Notes: generated by a model not told the origin, from the sequence alone. Shown: positions 7,314 through 17,693, counted from the first letter of the stretch. The stretch: DNA of 64,000 bases from Micromonospora matsumotoense (GCF_900091525.1 NZ_FMCU01000002.1:372001-436000), one strand, 5' to 3'. Numbers and translations: made by a program.

Positions 7314-10300
7314 TCAGCTGACGTTGCCGGAGCTGCGTGCACCCCCGCCCACCTGGATCGAGCCGTTCGACGAGACGTTGTCGGTGACCGACCACAGCCG
7401 CTTCGTCGGCGCCCCACTCCAGGACGGGTTGCACAGGATCGCCGGCTCGCAGTTCTGTACGAGATTGTCGCGGATCGCCATGATCGGGCCACCGGCGGCG
7501 AAGGCCCAGATGCCGACGCCCGCCCCGGCGGCCACCGAGATCCGGTTGTCGGAGACGAACACGTGCCGGATGCTGCCGATCTTGACCCCGCGGATCGTGC
7601 TTGGTGTGCGCCACCACGCCTGGTAGAGATGGATGTCGTTGCCGGTCACCCGGATGGTGCGCCCCTGGATCGGCGGTCCCTTGTGGTAGGAGACCCCGAT
7701 GTGGATACCCTCGGCGACCTGGTCGAAGCGGCAGTCGGAGACCTCGACGTCACCGACCGCCGTACCCCCGCCGATCACCACCGCGCAGGCACCCACGGAG
7801 ACCTCCGCCGCGGCGGTCAGGTCCCGCCGGTAACCACCGGCGTACTTCTCGCCGAAGGCCGGCTCCAACAGGATCCGGTCGGCGACGCTGCGCAGGTGCT
7901 TCGCCGCCGCCGACGGGGTCTGCACCGGGCTCGACGGCGGTGACGCGGCCACCGCCGCCTCCCAGGCACCCTGACTCAACGCCGAGTCGAAGCGCAGGCT
8001 GGCCCCCGGCACCGGCAACGCCACCTCCCGACGGCTGCGGGCGATGTCGTCGGCCTCCCGCACGTCGATCCCCTCACCGACCAGGTAGTCACGCAGCGTC
8101 TTGCGGCCCTCGTCGGTGTCGAAGATCCGCCCGGCGTTCTGCCCGAGCCGCCCCTTGAGCGAGACGAGCTGCCGCTTGTACGAGGGCAGCTGGGCCGGGT
8201 CCTCGGTGGCCAGATCCGCCAGCCGCAGCACGTACGCCTCGGCGCTCCCGGCGCTGCGCTGATCCTCGGCGGTGGGCGGACGCAGGGTGGTCAGGGTCCT
8301 CCACTCGCTCTGCGGGACCATCGAGTTCATCCGCACGCCCCACCGGCCGACCCGGACCACGGTGTTCCACTCACCCGCCTCCAACCGGTCGTCGCGGTCC
8401 AGGGCGAGCCGGCCCACCAGCTGGGTGGCCAGCTGGCTGCGGAACTTCTCGTCCTTGACCAGCTCGGCCAGGGTCAGCGACGCCGGCCGGGGCGGGCAGG
8501 AGAACCGGCACCGGGTGATCACCGCGTGATCCGGGTTCACCAGCAGCACCCCCTGCTGGCCGTGGCCGATGAGGAAGTCCGAGTCGAGCACCCGGACCTT
8601 GCCGGGCGGCGTGCCCTGGTCGTTGCGGACGGTCAGGCAGGTGCTCTGCGGCGACGCGCCGGCCACCCCGGTCAGCTGACAGTGCTCGATCGTCACCTCG
8701 GCGCAGTTGACGGCCGACACCGGGCCGAGCCGGCCCTCGGCGCCGGCCGGGCCGGGGGTCTCCACCGCCAGGTGGGCCACCGACACGGTGCCGCAGTTGA
8801 CGAACATCAGCGCGAACTCCTGGCTCTGCACCCGGATCCGGCTGGCCGGCCCGCTGCCCAGCAGCCGGATGTTGGCCCGGCCGGTGAAGGTGACCGGGAC
8901 GGTGCTGGTGTAGAGGCCGGGGGCGAAGCAGATCAGCACGTCCCCGGCCGGCAGCGTGTTGAGCGCCTGCACCCAGTCGATGCCGGGCCGGATGGTGATG
9001 GTCGCCCACCCACCGGTGGCGGTCGCCGCGAGCTGGTTGATGGCGGCCTGCACGGTGGTCGCCCCGGCCAGCGACGGCCGCCCGGTCGGGTCGTACGACA
9101 CCCGGTCGGCGCGGGACAGCCCGGCGGTGAAGGTCAACGGCAGGTGGGTCGGCTGGCCGGCCTCGTCGAGGAGTTGGGCGGTGACCTCCTGGGTGGCGGC
9201 GGCCGAGTCGAGCTGCCAGCCGCAGCGGGCCCGGCCGTCGGTGCCGGTCTCCACCGTGACGGTGCTGGCGGTGACCGCACCGGCCAGGACCCGGCCGACG
9301 CCCCCGGTGACGGTGAACCGGACCCGGGCCTTGGCGACCGGCTGGCCGCCCATCGCCACCCCGGCGACCAGGTCGTGCCCGAGCGGCACCAGGGCCGCCG
9401 GATTGGCCGGCACCGGCACCGCCTCCTGGCCGTCCCCGCCGAGCAGGCTCAGGGTGGCCTGCCCGGTCAGCGGGGCGAACACCGGCCGGCAGTCGCGCAG
9501 CACACTCCACTGGGTGCCGTCCCAGCTGACGATGCCGACCCGGCCGTGCGACCGACGCGGTCCGTGCGGGGTCTGCGCCACCGGCGTGGTGCCGACCCGG
9601 GGCCACTGCACGTCGTGCAGCGCCGACCGGGCCGGGAACGACCACCAGTCGCCGGTGCGGAAGCTGCCCGCCGCCGAGAACCGGATCTTGATGCCGAGTT
9701 CCAGGTCCAGCTCGACGCCGCCGGCCGGCACGGTGCCCCGGCCGTCCCAACGCCGGACCCGGGGGCGGGACGGGAAGTCCGCCCGGTCGAGGCTGCCGGT
9801 GGCGGTGCCCGGCCGGATCACGATCCGGTCGCCCTCCACCCGGTCGACCTGCACCAACGTGCCGGGCAGGCCGTTGAGCTCCCGGCCGTCGTCGGTCAGC
9901 TCCACCCAGGAGCCGTTGGTGAAGCCGGCGCTGCCGTCGCGTCCGGGCACCTTCACGGTCAGCACGTCGACGTCGATGCTCTCCCAGGTCGCCACCGTGG
10001 CGGCGTTGTCCCGGGACCAGACGAAACCGGCGACGCCGGGCGCCCCGCCGGTCAGGATCTCCACCCGGTAGAACTGGTTGTCCAACCCGGTGTAGGGCGA
10101 CCCGGTCGGGATCACACAGTCCCCGCCGGAGCTGCCCGTCGGGTCGGCGCGTACCGCGAGGGTGCCGGTGGAGGCGGCGGTCAGCTCCGCCCAGCCGGGT
10201 GGGGTGTCCGCGCAACCGACCGGGGTGTTCGGCGGCCCGGCCTGCAACAACCGCACCTGCCACACCGTACGCAGCCGGGTGGTGGTGTCCGGGCCGCCGA

Positions 10301-10745
10301 GGGCGACCTCCCGCAGCGCCGGGTCCTCGATCGCGGTCACGTGCTGCGACCACACCTGGAGCCAGGCGGCGTACACCCCGGGTGGCACCGGGGTGCCGGC
10401 GGCCAGCCAGGTGCCGTCGAGCCTACGGACGAACGGGCCGGCCGCCGGCAGGTCCGGCTGACCGAACACGGAGACCGGGGAGTCGTTCTCGCAGAGCACC
10501 CCGTCGAGGTAGTAGCGGCCGGCCGACAGCTTCAGATCCGCCCCACCGGTCACCGCGAACGCCCCGCCGACCAGCGGCGCACCGACCGCGCCGACCACGT
10601 CGGTCAGCGCGGTGGCCCGCAGGTGGGCCTGGATGTCCTGCTGTTCGTTCCAGTCCGCGTCCAGATCGACCCGACCCTGCTGCTTGCGGACGCTCGTCGC
10701 GTGCCGCCGCTGGTCGAACGTGACGCGGCTGATGTCGCCCTTCAT
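7314..10745 (-). CDS. eCIS DUF6519 / parallel beta-helix protein (putative tail spike)
   Basis: 1143 residues, last gene of the injection-system operon; ATG 10745 overlaps the previous stop (ATGA). The N-terminus MKGDISRVTFDQRRHATSV with QQGRVDLDADWNEQ is the DUF6519 signature, found beside baseplate genes in contractile systems. The middle (about residues 510-590) looks like a bacterial Ig-like domain. From about residue 590 there are pectate-lyase-like beta-helix coils (VLICFAPGLYTS, IRLLGSGPASRIRVQSQ), and the helix resumes at the C-terminus with VRVTGNDI and VFVSDNRI-type rungs after an alpha-helical insert. A trimeric spike or fibre for target binding or polysaccharide contact is a reasonable inference; enzymatic activity is not evident. 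Confidence 0.75.
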   Translation of the reverse strand: MKGDISRVTFDQRRHATSVRKQQGRVDLDADWNEQQDIQAHLRATALTDVVGAVGAPLVGGAFAVTGGADLKLSAGRYYLDGVLCENDSPVSVFGQPDLPAAGPFVRRLDGTWLAAGTPVPPGVYAAWLQVWSQHVTAIEDPALREVALGGPDTTTRLRTVWQVRLLQAGPPNTPVGCADTPPGWAELTAASTGTLAVRADPTGSSGGDCVIPTGSPYTGLDNQFYRVEILTGGAPGVAGFVWSRDNAATVATWESIDVDVLTVKVPGRDGSAGFTNGSWVELTDDGRELNGLPGTLVQVDRVEGDRIVIRPGTATGSLDRADFPSRPRVRRWDGRGTVPAGGVELDLELGIKIRFSAAGSFRTGDWWSFPARSALHDVQWPRVGTTPVAQTPHGPRRSHGRVGIVSWDGTQWSVLRDCRPVFAPLTGQATLSLLGGDGQEAVPVPANPAALVPLGHDLVAGVAMGGQPVAKARVRFTVTGGVGRVLAGAVTASTVTVETGTDGRARCGWQLDSAAATQEVTAQLLDEAGQPTHLPLTFTAGLSRADRVSYDPTGRPSLAGATTVQAAINQLAATATGGWATITIRPGIDWVQALNTLPAGDVLICFAPGLYTSTVPVTFTGRANIRLLGSGPASRIRVQSQEFALMFVNCGTVSVAHLAVETPGPAGAEGRLGPVSAVNCAEVTIEHCQLTGVAGASPQSTCLTVRNDQGTPPGKVRVLDSDFLIGHGQQGVLLVNPDHAVITRCRFSCPPRPASLTLAELVKDEKFRSQLATQLVGRLALDRDDRLEAGEWNTVVRVGRWGVRMNSMVPQSEWRTLTTLRPPTAEDQRSAGSAEAYVLRLADLATEDPAQLPSYKRQLVSLKGRLGQNAGRIFDTDEGRKTLRDYLVGEGIDVREADDIARSRREVALPVPGASLRFDSALSQGAWEAAVAASPPSSPVQTPSAAAKHLRSVADRILLEPAFGEKYAGGYRRDLTAAAEVSVGACAVVIGGGTAVGDVEVSDCRFDQVAEGIHIGVSYHKGPPIQGRTIRVTGNDIHLYQAWWRTPSTIRGVKIGSIRHVFVSDNRISVAAGAGVGIWAFAAGGPIMAIRDNLVQNCEPAILCNPSWSGAPTKRLWSVTDNVSSNGSIQVGGGARSSGNVS

Positions 10746-12865
10746 GGTGTGGTTCCTCCGGTCGGCAGGACGGGCAGGGCAGCGGCCACCCGCCCCAGCG
10801 GCAGGTACTCCGCCAGCGCGAGGGTGAGATTGTGGAGACGTTGCGGGGTGAGAGCGCGGCGGAACGCGCCCAGCTCGGCACCGGACTCCGCACCGGTACG
10901 CAGCTCGGCGGCGGCGGTGGCGGCGAGTCGGCCGTAGGTGGCGTCGCCGTACCGGGTGCTCGCCCACGCCGGGCCGACCCGGGTCGCCACGTCCGGGTCG
11001 CCGGGATGGGCCTGCTCGGCGAGATCCGGTTGGCAGCGGTAGCGGCGCGGGGTGACCGAGCCCGGGCGCAGGTAGCTGAACCGGACGTACCCCTGCTGCC
11101 GGCGGGCCACCGTCACCGGTTGGTCGAACAGGCAGTCGGTGGCGGTCAGCACCCGCGCCGTGGTGCTGCCCAGCACCGTCACCCCGGCCAGCTCCGCCGC
11201 CGCGTCCCCGGCGGCGACCGGGCCGTGCACCAGCGTGTCCGTCACGGCCAGCGGGCCGTCGGTGGTGGTCAGCGCGCCGGTCACGCAACGGTGCACCACC
11301 ACCCGGGTCCGGTCGTTGCCGGCGATGACGGTGAGCCCGGTCGCCGCCGGACCGACCGTGCAGTGCCGCAACTCCACCAGGCCCAGGCCCGGCCCGCCGG
11401 CACCGGGCGCGGCGACGGTCACCGCCCCGGCGACCAGCAGCCCGTCGACGACCAGCTCACCCGGGCGGTCCCCGGTGCCGACGCCGGTGACCGTCACCCC
11501 GCCGAGCAGGCAGGGACGCACCCCGACCGGGTCGAGGTCGGTCTGCCGGCGGGGCCGGTCCGGCGGCCGGGGCCACTGCGCGGCCAGCACGCTCAACCGG
11601 CTGCCCTGCCCCACCCGCACCGACAGGTTCTCCCGGTAACGGTGGCTGTCCAGCACCACGATCCGGCCGGTGCTGCTCGGATGCGCGGCCTGGAAGTCGT
11701 GCCAGGCGGTCACCGCCTCACCGAGCGAGGCGACCACCTCCCCGGCGCGCGGCGGCTCGGTCACGCTCACCGCGAGCTGCCAGTCCACCGGGCCGTCCGC
11801 CGCGCCCAGATCACCCCGGCGCGGGTACGGGCCGGCACCGACGTCGGCGCTGAACGCGTACCACCAGGAGACCGCGAGGCGGTGCACGGGCCGCCCGGCG
11901 GCGACGGTGACCCGGCCACGCACCGGGTCGACCCGCACCACACTGCCGGTCGGCAGCTCCCATCCGGCCAGGTCGCAGATCCGCAGCAGGTCCAGCGGGA
12001 CCGGCCGCAGCTCGTCGGTCGGGGTCGACTGGATCCACACCACGAACGACGGGTCGTCGTCGCGGAACCAGCGCCGCTGCTCGGGCGGGGGAGGGGCGTC
12101 GGAGGCGAGCGCCACCAACTCGTCGCGCAGCGGCCGACGGCGCAACGGGCCGGGGACGTTCGCCTCGTCGGCCCGGTGGTCGACATCCGGCTCGGTCACC
12201 GTCGGCCCGGTCAGCTGCCGGCCCACCCCCACCGGGTCGATCCACCACCGACCGTCCGCCGGCACCACGGCCGGCGCGGCGGTGGCCCGGTCCAGCCGGT
12301 ACGACGGCAGCGGCCACACGTACAGGCCGATGTGCCCGATGTTGGGGCGGCCCGCACCGGCGTCCATCGCCCGCACGTCCACCGTCCGGCAGACCGTCTC
12401 GAACGGCCCGCCGACCAGCTCCAACGGTGCGGCGGCCCGCAGCTGCGCGGTGGCCGGCGCGGACCGGACATGGTTGACGTGCTGGGTGACCACCAGGCGT
12501 TCGAAGAACTCGACGACCGCGGCGCTCCAACCGGTGTTGGCCCGGGTCAACTCCTCCAGCGCGGCGGCGGTGCCCTTGCGTCGCCGGAACCGGATGGTGT
12601 CGGCGACCCGGGCCCGGTCGGACAGGCCGGTGCCGTCCGACAGCGGATGCAGCTGACCCGCGCCCACCAGCTCACCCAGGTAGGGCACCACCCACTCGGC
12701 GCAGGTCTCCACGAACCAGTCGTCGGTGAGCTGGTCCACGTCGTCGCCGAGTGCGCCGGCCTGCTCGGCCATCACCTCCACCAGCGCGTGCAGCATTCCA
12801 CCGGCCGCCTCGTCCTGGCTGCGCAGGGCGGCCGGCAGCAGGCCCCAGATCTCCTCGGCCCTCAC
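10742..12865 (-). CDS. eCIS baseplate protein, P2 gpI-like N-terminus with beta-helix C-terminus
   Basis: 707 residues from GTG 12865 (GTGA overlap with the preceding wedge gene). Residues 1-130 resemble phage tail protein I of the contractile baseplate: a helical start (IWGLLPAALRSQDEA), DVDQLTDDWFVETCAEWVVPYLGELVG, then DTIRFRRRKGTAAALEEL. The middle (about 230-460) is unassigned. Residues 460-620 show short strand repeats with VDGLLVAG, VELRHCTV and TATDCLF, typical of a right-handed beta-helix. A final block, YVRFSYLRPGSVTPRRYRC through EYLPLGRVAA, looks conserved-structured. Likely role: outer baseplate component linking the wedge to the spike protein encoded next. Confidence 0.75.
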   Translation of the reverse strand: MRAEEIWGLLPAALRSQDEAAGGMLHALVEVMAEQAGALGDDVDQLTDDWFVETCAEWVVPYLGELVGAGQLHPLSDGTGLSDRARVADTIRFRRRKGTAAALEELTRANTGWSAAVVEFFERLVVTQHVNHVRSAPATAQLRAAAPLELVGGPFETVCRTVDVRAMDAGAGRPNIGHIGLYVWPLPSYRLDRATAAPAVVPADGRWWIDPVGVGRQLTGPTVTEPDVDHRADEANVPGPLRRRPLRDELVALASDAPPPPEQRRWFRDDDPSFVVWIQSTPTDELRPVPLDLLRICDLAGWELPTGSVVRVDPVRGRVTVAAGRPVHRLAVSWWYAFSADVGAGPYPRRGDLGAADGPVDWQLAVSVTEPPRAGEVVASLGEAVTAWHDFQAAHPSSTGRIVVLDSHRYRENLSVRVGQGSRLSVLAAQWPRPPDRPRRQTDLDPVGVRPCLLGGVTVTGVGTGDRPGELVVDGLLVAGAVTVAAPGAGGPGLGLVELRHCTVGPAATGLTVIAGNDRTRVVVHRCVTGALTTTDGPLAVTDTLVHGPVAAGDAAAELAGVTVLGSTTARVLTATDCLFDQPVTVARRQQGYVRFSYLRPGSVTPRRYRCQPDLAEQAHPGDPDVATRVGPAWASTRYGDATYGRLAATAAAELRTGAESGAELGAFRRALTPQRLHNLTLALAEYLPLGRVAAALPVLPTGGTTP

Positions 12866-15318
12866 GATGCCTCCAGCAGGGTGACGTCAGCGGTGTCCAC
12901 GGTGAGCAGGTCGGCGGGGAACAGCAGGTCACCGACCCGGCGGGCGGGGGCGGCGGTGATCACGTCGAACCGGCCCGGCGGTTGCTCGGCGTCGTACAGC
13001 AGCTCCAGCACCACCGCCGCGACGCCGGGCACCCCGTGCAGCAACGCCTGCACCTCGCCGGCGCGGACCGGCCGGGCGTAGTCGCGGGCGTCGAAGCTCA
13101 ACCCGGTCACCAACGCCGCGCGGGCGGCGGACGAGACCAGCGCGAACCGGTGCCCGGGGGCCAGCAGCAGCCGGGCGGTCACCGCCACCCGGCGACGGTG
13201 GTGGCCGAGGATGCGCACCGGCACCGTCGCCTGCCGGGCGGCATCCAGGGCGCGCAGCAGATCGGCGCGCACCGGCGCGCTCTGCGGGATCTCCGTCCCG
13301 TCCGGGCCGGCGACGGTGAGCAGGACGAGCTGCCGGGCGTCGTCCCAGACCAGGTCCGCGCGGGCCTTGCCGATCCCGGCGAAGGCGCGGGCGAAGTCGG
13401 CGTAGTCGTCCAGCGAGACGACCCGGCCCAGGGTCCGGACCGCCAACGGCGCGTTGCGGCGGGCCCGGTCCACCCCCTCCGGGTCGTCGGCCCCGGCGGC
13501 GGGCACCGGGTTGACCACCTCCATCAGGCCCAGCGGCCTCGACAGCGCAATCGTCAACCGGCCGGGTGCCAGGTCGGCCAGCCGCCCGATGCCGCTGCGG
13601 TAGGTGGCCACCACGTTGTCCTGCCCGGTGGGCAGCCGTGCCCCGGTCAGGCCGTCGCCGAAGGTGACCGTGACGGTGCCGTCGTCGGCCCGGCGGACGG
13701 TGTAGACCCGGGCGGTGGGGGCCTGCCCGAGCAGCGCCGGCACCTCCTGCCAGCGCACCCCGTCCACCCAGATCGCCAGGGTCGTCCGGGAGCCGCTCGC
13801 GGTCGCGGCGGGCACCTGGGTCAGCGGCACGTGCCGCAGGGTGAACCGCGGAAACGCCCGCCGCGCGTCGCCGCCCCCGAGCACCTCGGCCCGGCTCTCA
13901 CCGTGGGTCGCCGACGTCACGTTGCCCAGCACCCGGACGCTGTCGCGCCGGTAGCGCTGCGCCACGTTCGCCGTCAGGTCGACAGTGGTCGCGTCCCGGA
14001 CCCGCAGCACGGTCACCACCTCGCAGACCGGCCCGCCGGCCGGGTCGACACCGGTGAGCACCAGCGGCCGGCCCGGCTCCAGCCCCGGCGTCGGCCGGGC
14101 CAGCTCCAGGGTCGACGTCGCGGCCAGCGGGGTGGTCAGCGGCGCTGCGGCCGGCGGCAGCAGCCGGCTGTCGCCGAGCACCGTGGTGGTACGCCGGGAG
14201 AAGCTGTTCGAGTCGCCGCCGGCCACGGTGACCCGGGTGGTGCGGGCGGCGATGCCGAAGTCGGCCACCGGCTGTTCCGTCACCGCGTCGACCCGGCGTA
14301 CCTGCGGCACCCCGGCGGTCTCCAGAACCAGCCACGACCCGGCCACGATCGACGGGTACGACTGGTCCAGGTGCAGCGCCCGCTCCTGGCTGCCCAGCGG
14401 GGCGTCGACCCAGCTGTCCCTGCGGGTGGCGTACACGCCCGGCAGCACCTGGTTGGTGCCCGGGTTCAGCTCGCCGACCCGCAACGCCACCGGCAGCGCC
14501 GACCACGGCTGCGCCTGGTGCCCGAAGAGCGCGGCCCGCTGCGCCAACAGGTGCACCTGCACGTCCCGTCCCGGCTGGCGCAGCTCCGCGCCGAGCGGCT
14601 GGGCGGTCACCGCCGCGTCCAACCCGACCACCGTGTACGCCGGCACCACCGCACCCCCGTCCAGCGCGGTGGCCGCCGCCGGCAGCACCGCGGTGGCCGC
14701 GCGCACCCGGCGGACGTCGCACCAGTCCGGGCCGAGCACCAGCAGCGCGCTGCCCGGGGTGAGGACGGTGTCGGCGCCGGCCAGGTACAGGGTGGCGTCG
14801 CCCGGACGGGGCGCGCGGGGTGCGGTGACCCGCAGCCCCACCGCGTTCAGCTCCGGCCGGGCCAGCAGCGGCGTCACCGTCTCGAAGACCTGCGGCAGCT
14901 CGCCGGGGCCGGGCACGCTCTGCGCCTGGCTGCCCACCGGGATCGGCACCCCGTCCGGGGCGCCCGGGGTGGCGGTGACGGTGAACGACAGCCAGGTGGT
15001 GGCGGCCACCCCGGGGCGCAGCTCGTAACCGATCGCGCGGGCCAGCATCAGCACCGAACCGCGTTCGGTGGCGGTGCCGAGGAAACCCTCGTTGGCGATC
15101 CGCTCCTGATAGAAGGCGAGCACGTCCAGGGTGGTCGCCCAGGCGTGCAGCAGCGCCACGGCCGGGTCGTCGACCTCCCGGGTGGTCAGCCCGGCCAGCT
15201 CCGGCCGGGCACCCAGCCGGGCCACCAGGTCGGCGGCGAAGTCCGCCTGTCGGCCCAGCCGGTACGCGATGTCGCGGCGGCCGGGCGGGTTCGGCTCCCG
15301 GCCCACTCGTGTCGTCAC
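12862..15318 (-). CDS. eCIS baseplate wedge protein, gpJ/gp6-like (Afp12-type)
   Basis: 818 residues from GTG 15318 (GTGA overlap). The N-terminal region, DIAYRLGRQADFAADLVARL followed by DDPAVALLHAWATTLDVLAFYQERIANEGFLGTA, is the hallmark of 'putative baseplate assembly protein' members of the gpJ group. A C-terminal J-like domain follows (NPVPAAGADDPEGVDRARRNAP, RTLGRVVSLDDYADFARAFAGIGKA), which in phage baseplates forms the wedge ring around the hub. It is the second of two adjacent gpJ-type genes, matching the Afp11-Afp12 order. Confidence 0.88.
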   Translation of the reverse strand: MTTRVGREPNPPGRRDIAYRLGRQADFAADLVARLGARPELAGLTTREVDDPAVALLHAWATTLDVLAFYQERIANEGFLGTATERGSVLMLARAIGYELRPGVAATTWLSFTVTATPGAPDGVPIPVGSQAQSVPGPGELPQVFETVTPLLARPELNAVGLRVTAPRAPRPGDATLYLAGADTVLTPGSALLVLGPDWCDVRRVRAATAVLPAAATALDGGAVVPAYTVVGLDAAVTAQPLGAELRQPGRDVQVHLLAQRAALFGHQAQPWSALPVALRVGELNPGTNQVLPGVYATRRDSWVDAPLGSQERALHLDQSYPSIVAGSWLVLETAGVPQVRRVDAVTEQPVADFGIAARTTRVTVAGGDSNSFSRRTTTVLGDSRLLPPAAAPLTTPLAATSTLELARPTPGLEPGRPLVLTGVDPAGGPVCEVVTVLRVRDATTVDLTANVAQRYRRDSVRVLGNVTSATHGESRAEVLGGGDARRAFPRFTLRHVPLTQVPAATASGSRTTLAIWVDGVRWQEVPALLGQAPTARVYTVRRADDGTVTVTFGDGLTGARLPTGQDNVVATYRSGIGRLADLAPGRLTIALSRPLGLMEVVNPVPAAGADDPEGVDRARRNAPLAVRTLGRVVSLDDYADFARAFAGIGKARADLVWDDARQLVLLTVAGPDGTEIPQSAPVRADLLRALDAARQATVPVRILGHHRRRVAVTARLLLAPGHRFALVSSAARAALVTGLSFDARDYARPVRAGEVQALLHGVPGVAAVVLELLYDAEQPPGRFDVITAAPARRVGDLLFPADLLTVDTADVTLLEAS

Positions 15319-17693
15319 AGTCCACCCACCAGGTCGAGGTGCAGGATGCCGTGCTCCGGCACGCTGGGATCGTTGTCGAGGCGGATCACCTCGGTGTCGC
15401 CGGCCCGCAGCACCCGGTCGGTCAGCTCCCCGCCGGGCGCCACCCCCACCGGGTGCAGCTCGGTCACCCGTACGTCGGTGACCCCGGGGACGGTGACCGC
15501 GGCGGCCAGCAGTTGGCTGACGTGGAGCGCGGTGCCGAAGCTGAACCGGTCGGGGTGGAAGAACCCCCGTACCCCACCCGGCAGGTCACGGGCGGAGAAG
15601 AGGTCCAGCATGGCCCGGCGGACGTCGGACCGGAACGCGCCGGGGGTGACGCACACCCACAGCCGCAGCTCCACCGGCAGGTCGACCGGGTCGCGCAGTT
15701 GCAGGTCGTAGCCGGCGATGCGGAACCGGTCGAGCCGCCCGGCCAACCGGCGGGCCAGCTCCGGTTCGTCGGTCAGCCGCTGCCCGCCGGTCAGGTCGAG
15801 GGTGAGGAAGACCGTCCACCAGGACCCCGTCCAGCGGACCCGGGCGGTGGCGTTGGCCACCTCGGGCAGCCGCAGCGCCGCCGCCACCCAGTCGGCGGTG
15901 GTGACCGCCCGCTCCTGGGTGGCGAAGGCGACCGGGGCATGCTGCCGGGCGTGCTCGATGTTCTCCGGCTCGGTGCCACCGACGGCGGGCAGCGGATTGG
16001 TCGCGGCGAGCAGCCCGACCCGGTCGGTGACCAGGGTGGTCAGCGCGTCGTGGCCGAGGTTGCCGGCCGCGCCGCCGCCGCGCCACCAGGCGACCTGGAA
16101 GACCGTGCCGGCCGGTGGCCGCCGCCCCGACACGTCGTCGCCGAACCGCAGGCTCACCCGCCCGTCACGTTCGCGTTCCGGGACGAAGCCCTGGTCGAAG
16201 CGGTCGGCGTTGAGCAGGTCGCGGCGGGGCCGCCAACTGCCCTCGGTGGTCTCCAACCGGATCAGCGGCACCGCGGCGCGCGGGTCCTGGTCGAGGGCCT
16301 GACTGGCCGGGGTGTCGGTCGGGAACGGCACGGCCGCGGCCACCGGTTCGGCGGTCAGCACCGGCCGCCACCGGTGCTCGGCGGCGGCCGGGAGCTGCCC
16401 GGACACCGCGATGGCGTGCTGGACGGCCACCAGGTTGGCCCGGGCCACCGCGCAGGTCACCAGGTGGTCGGTGCCCGTGCCGGCGACGGATGCGGTGACG
16501 GTCAGCGGGAAGGCCAGCCGGTCGGCGGCGCTCCACTCGACCTCCCGCACGGCCACCCCGGTCACCGGGTCGGTGGTGGGGCGTGCCGAGACCAGCCGGA
16601 CCACCTGCCGGTGGGTGGGGTCCGCGTCGGCGCGTCGCCCGGTCTGCGGGGAGAGCACCTCCTCCAGCAGCAGCAGGTCACCGGCGGCCAGGCCGGTCGC
16701 CGGCAGGTCGACCAGGGTGGCCCGGGTCGCGCCGACGGGCAGGCCGCAGTCCCGGCCGCCCCACACGTACAGGGCGATCTCGTTGCGGGCGGCCCGGGGG
16801 GCGAGCGGGGTCAGCGTCTCGAAGCCGGTCGCACCGCCGGCCAGCAGCGCCGCCGCGTCGGCGGGCCGGACCGCCGGGGTGGCCCGGTCGGCGGCGAGCA
16901 CCGCGGTACCGGCGGGCACCCCCCGGCTCTCCACGTCCGAACCGGCGGCCACCCGGACGCTGAGCCAGGCGCGGGCCGCGCAGCCGTCGTGCACCGCGTA
17001 GTCCAGCAGCCGGGCGTGCCGGCGTACCGAGATCCGGCTGCGGGCGGTGCCCAGGTACGCCTCGGTGCCGGCGGCGTCCTGCCGGTAGGACAACCGGTCG
17101 GCGACGTGCGCCAACGCCTCCACCACCGTGATCAGCGGGTCGGCCGGGTGGCGTTCGGCCCCACCGGGCAGGGCGGCGAGCCGGTCGAGCATCAGCCGCC
17201 GGAAACCGGCGTAGTCCTTGGCCAGGTAGTCGGCCGGCGCGGTGGTCGGCGGCGGCGGCGCCACGGTGGGGGCGGCCGGCGCCGGGTCCAGATCGCTGGG
17301 GCAGTTGGCCTTGAAGGAGAACTCCTGCGCCGACAGCACCGGGTCGAAACCGGGCGGCACCCGGTCGTCCACCGCCGACCGCACCAACCGCAGGGTGTAC
17401 GGGGAGAAGTCACCGGCCCGGTCCACCCGGACGGTCAGCTCCGCACCCGCGGCGGTGACGCTGAGCCCCCGGACCCCGGTGATCCGGACCCCGCCGTCGA
17501 CCACCACGTTCCCGACCGAAAGCGTCGCCCCGGCGGGCACCCCGCCGGGTTGACCGGGCAGCGGGTGCAGGAAACCGACGTGCAGCAGCCGCTGGTCGGC
17601 GGCGTCCACCTCGACCCAGTCGATGCCGTTGAACGCGCTGCCGGGCCGGGCCACCTCGGCCCGCCGCGCGTCGTCGTCGCACCGCACGCTCAT
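15315..17693 (-). CDS. eCIS baseplate wedge protein, gpJ/gp6-like (Afp11-type)
   Basis: 792 residues from ATG 17693, overlapping the gp25 stop (ATGA). After an N-terminal beta-rich domain (SVRCDDDARRAEVA, FNGIDWVEVD) comes a gpJ-type region: YLAKDYAGFRRLMLDRLAALPGG, then DPLITVVEALAHVADRLSYRQDAAGTEAYLGTARSRISVRRHARLLDY, and later NPLPAVGGTEPENIEHARQHAPVAFATQERAVTTADW. These two blocks are shared with the next gene, so the two wedges are paralogous. It should heterodimerise with its partner to build the baseplate wedge that triggers sheath contraction. Confidence 0.88.
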   Translation of the reverse strand: MSVRCDDDARRAEVARPGSAFNGIDWVEVDAADQRLLHVGFLHPLPGQPGGVPAGATLSVGNVVVDGGVRITGVRGLSVTAAGAELTVRVDRAGDFSPYTLRLVRSAVDDRVPPGFDPVLSAQEFSFKANCPSDLDPAPAAPTVAPPPPTTAPADYLAKDYAGFRRLMLDRLAALPGGAERHPADPLITVVEALAHVADRLSYRQDAAGTEAYLGTARSRISVRRHARLLDYAVHDGCAARAWLSVRVAAGSDVESRGVPAGTAVLAADRATPAVRPADAAALLAGGATGFETLTPLAPRAARNEIALYVWGGRDCGLPVGATRATLVDLPATGLAAGDLLLLEEVLSPQTGRRADADPTHRQVVRLVSARPTTDPVTGVAVREVEWSAADRLAFPLTVTASVAGTGTDHLVTCAVARANLVAVQHAIAVSGQLPAAAEHRWRPVLTAEPVAAAVPFPTDTPASQALDQDPRAAVPLIRLETTEGSWRPRRDLLNADRFDQGFVPERERDGRVSLRFGDDVSGRRPPAGTVFQVAWWRGGGAAGNLGHDALTTLVTDRVGLLAATNPLPAVGGTEPENIEHARQHAPVAFATQERAVTTADWVAAALRLPEVANATARVRWTGSWWTVFLTLDLTGGQRLTDEPELARRLAGRLDRFRIAGYDLQLRDPVDLPVELRLWVCVTPGAFRSDVRRAMLDLFSARDLPGGVRGFFHPDRFSFGTALHVSQLLAAAVTVPGVTDVRVTELHPVGVAPGGELTDRVLRAGDTEVIRLDNDPSVPEHGILHLDLVGGL

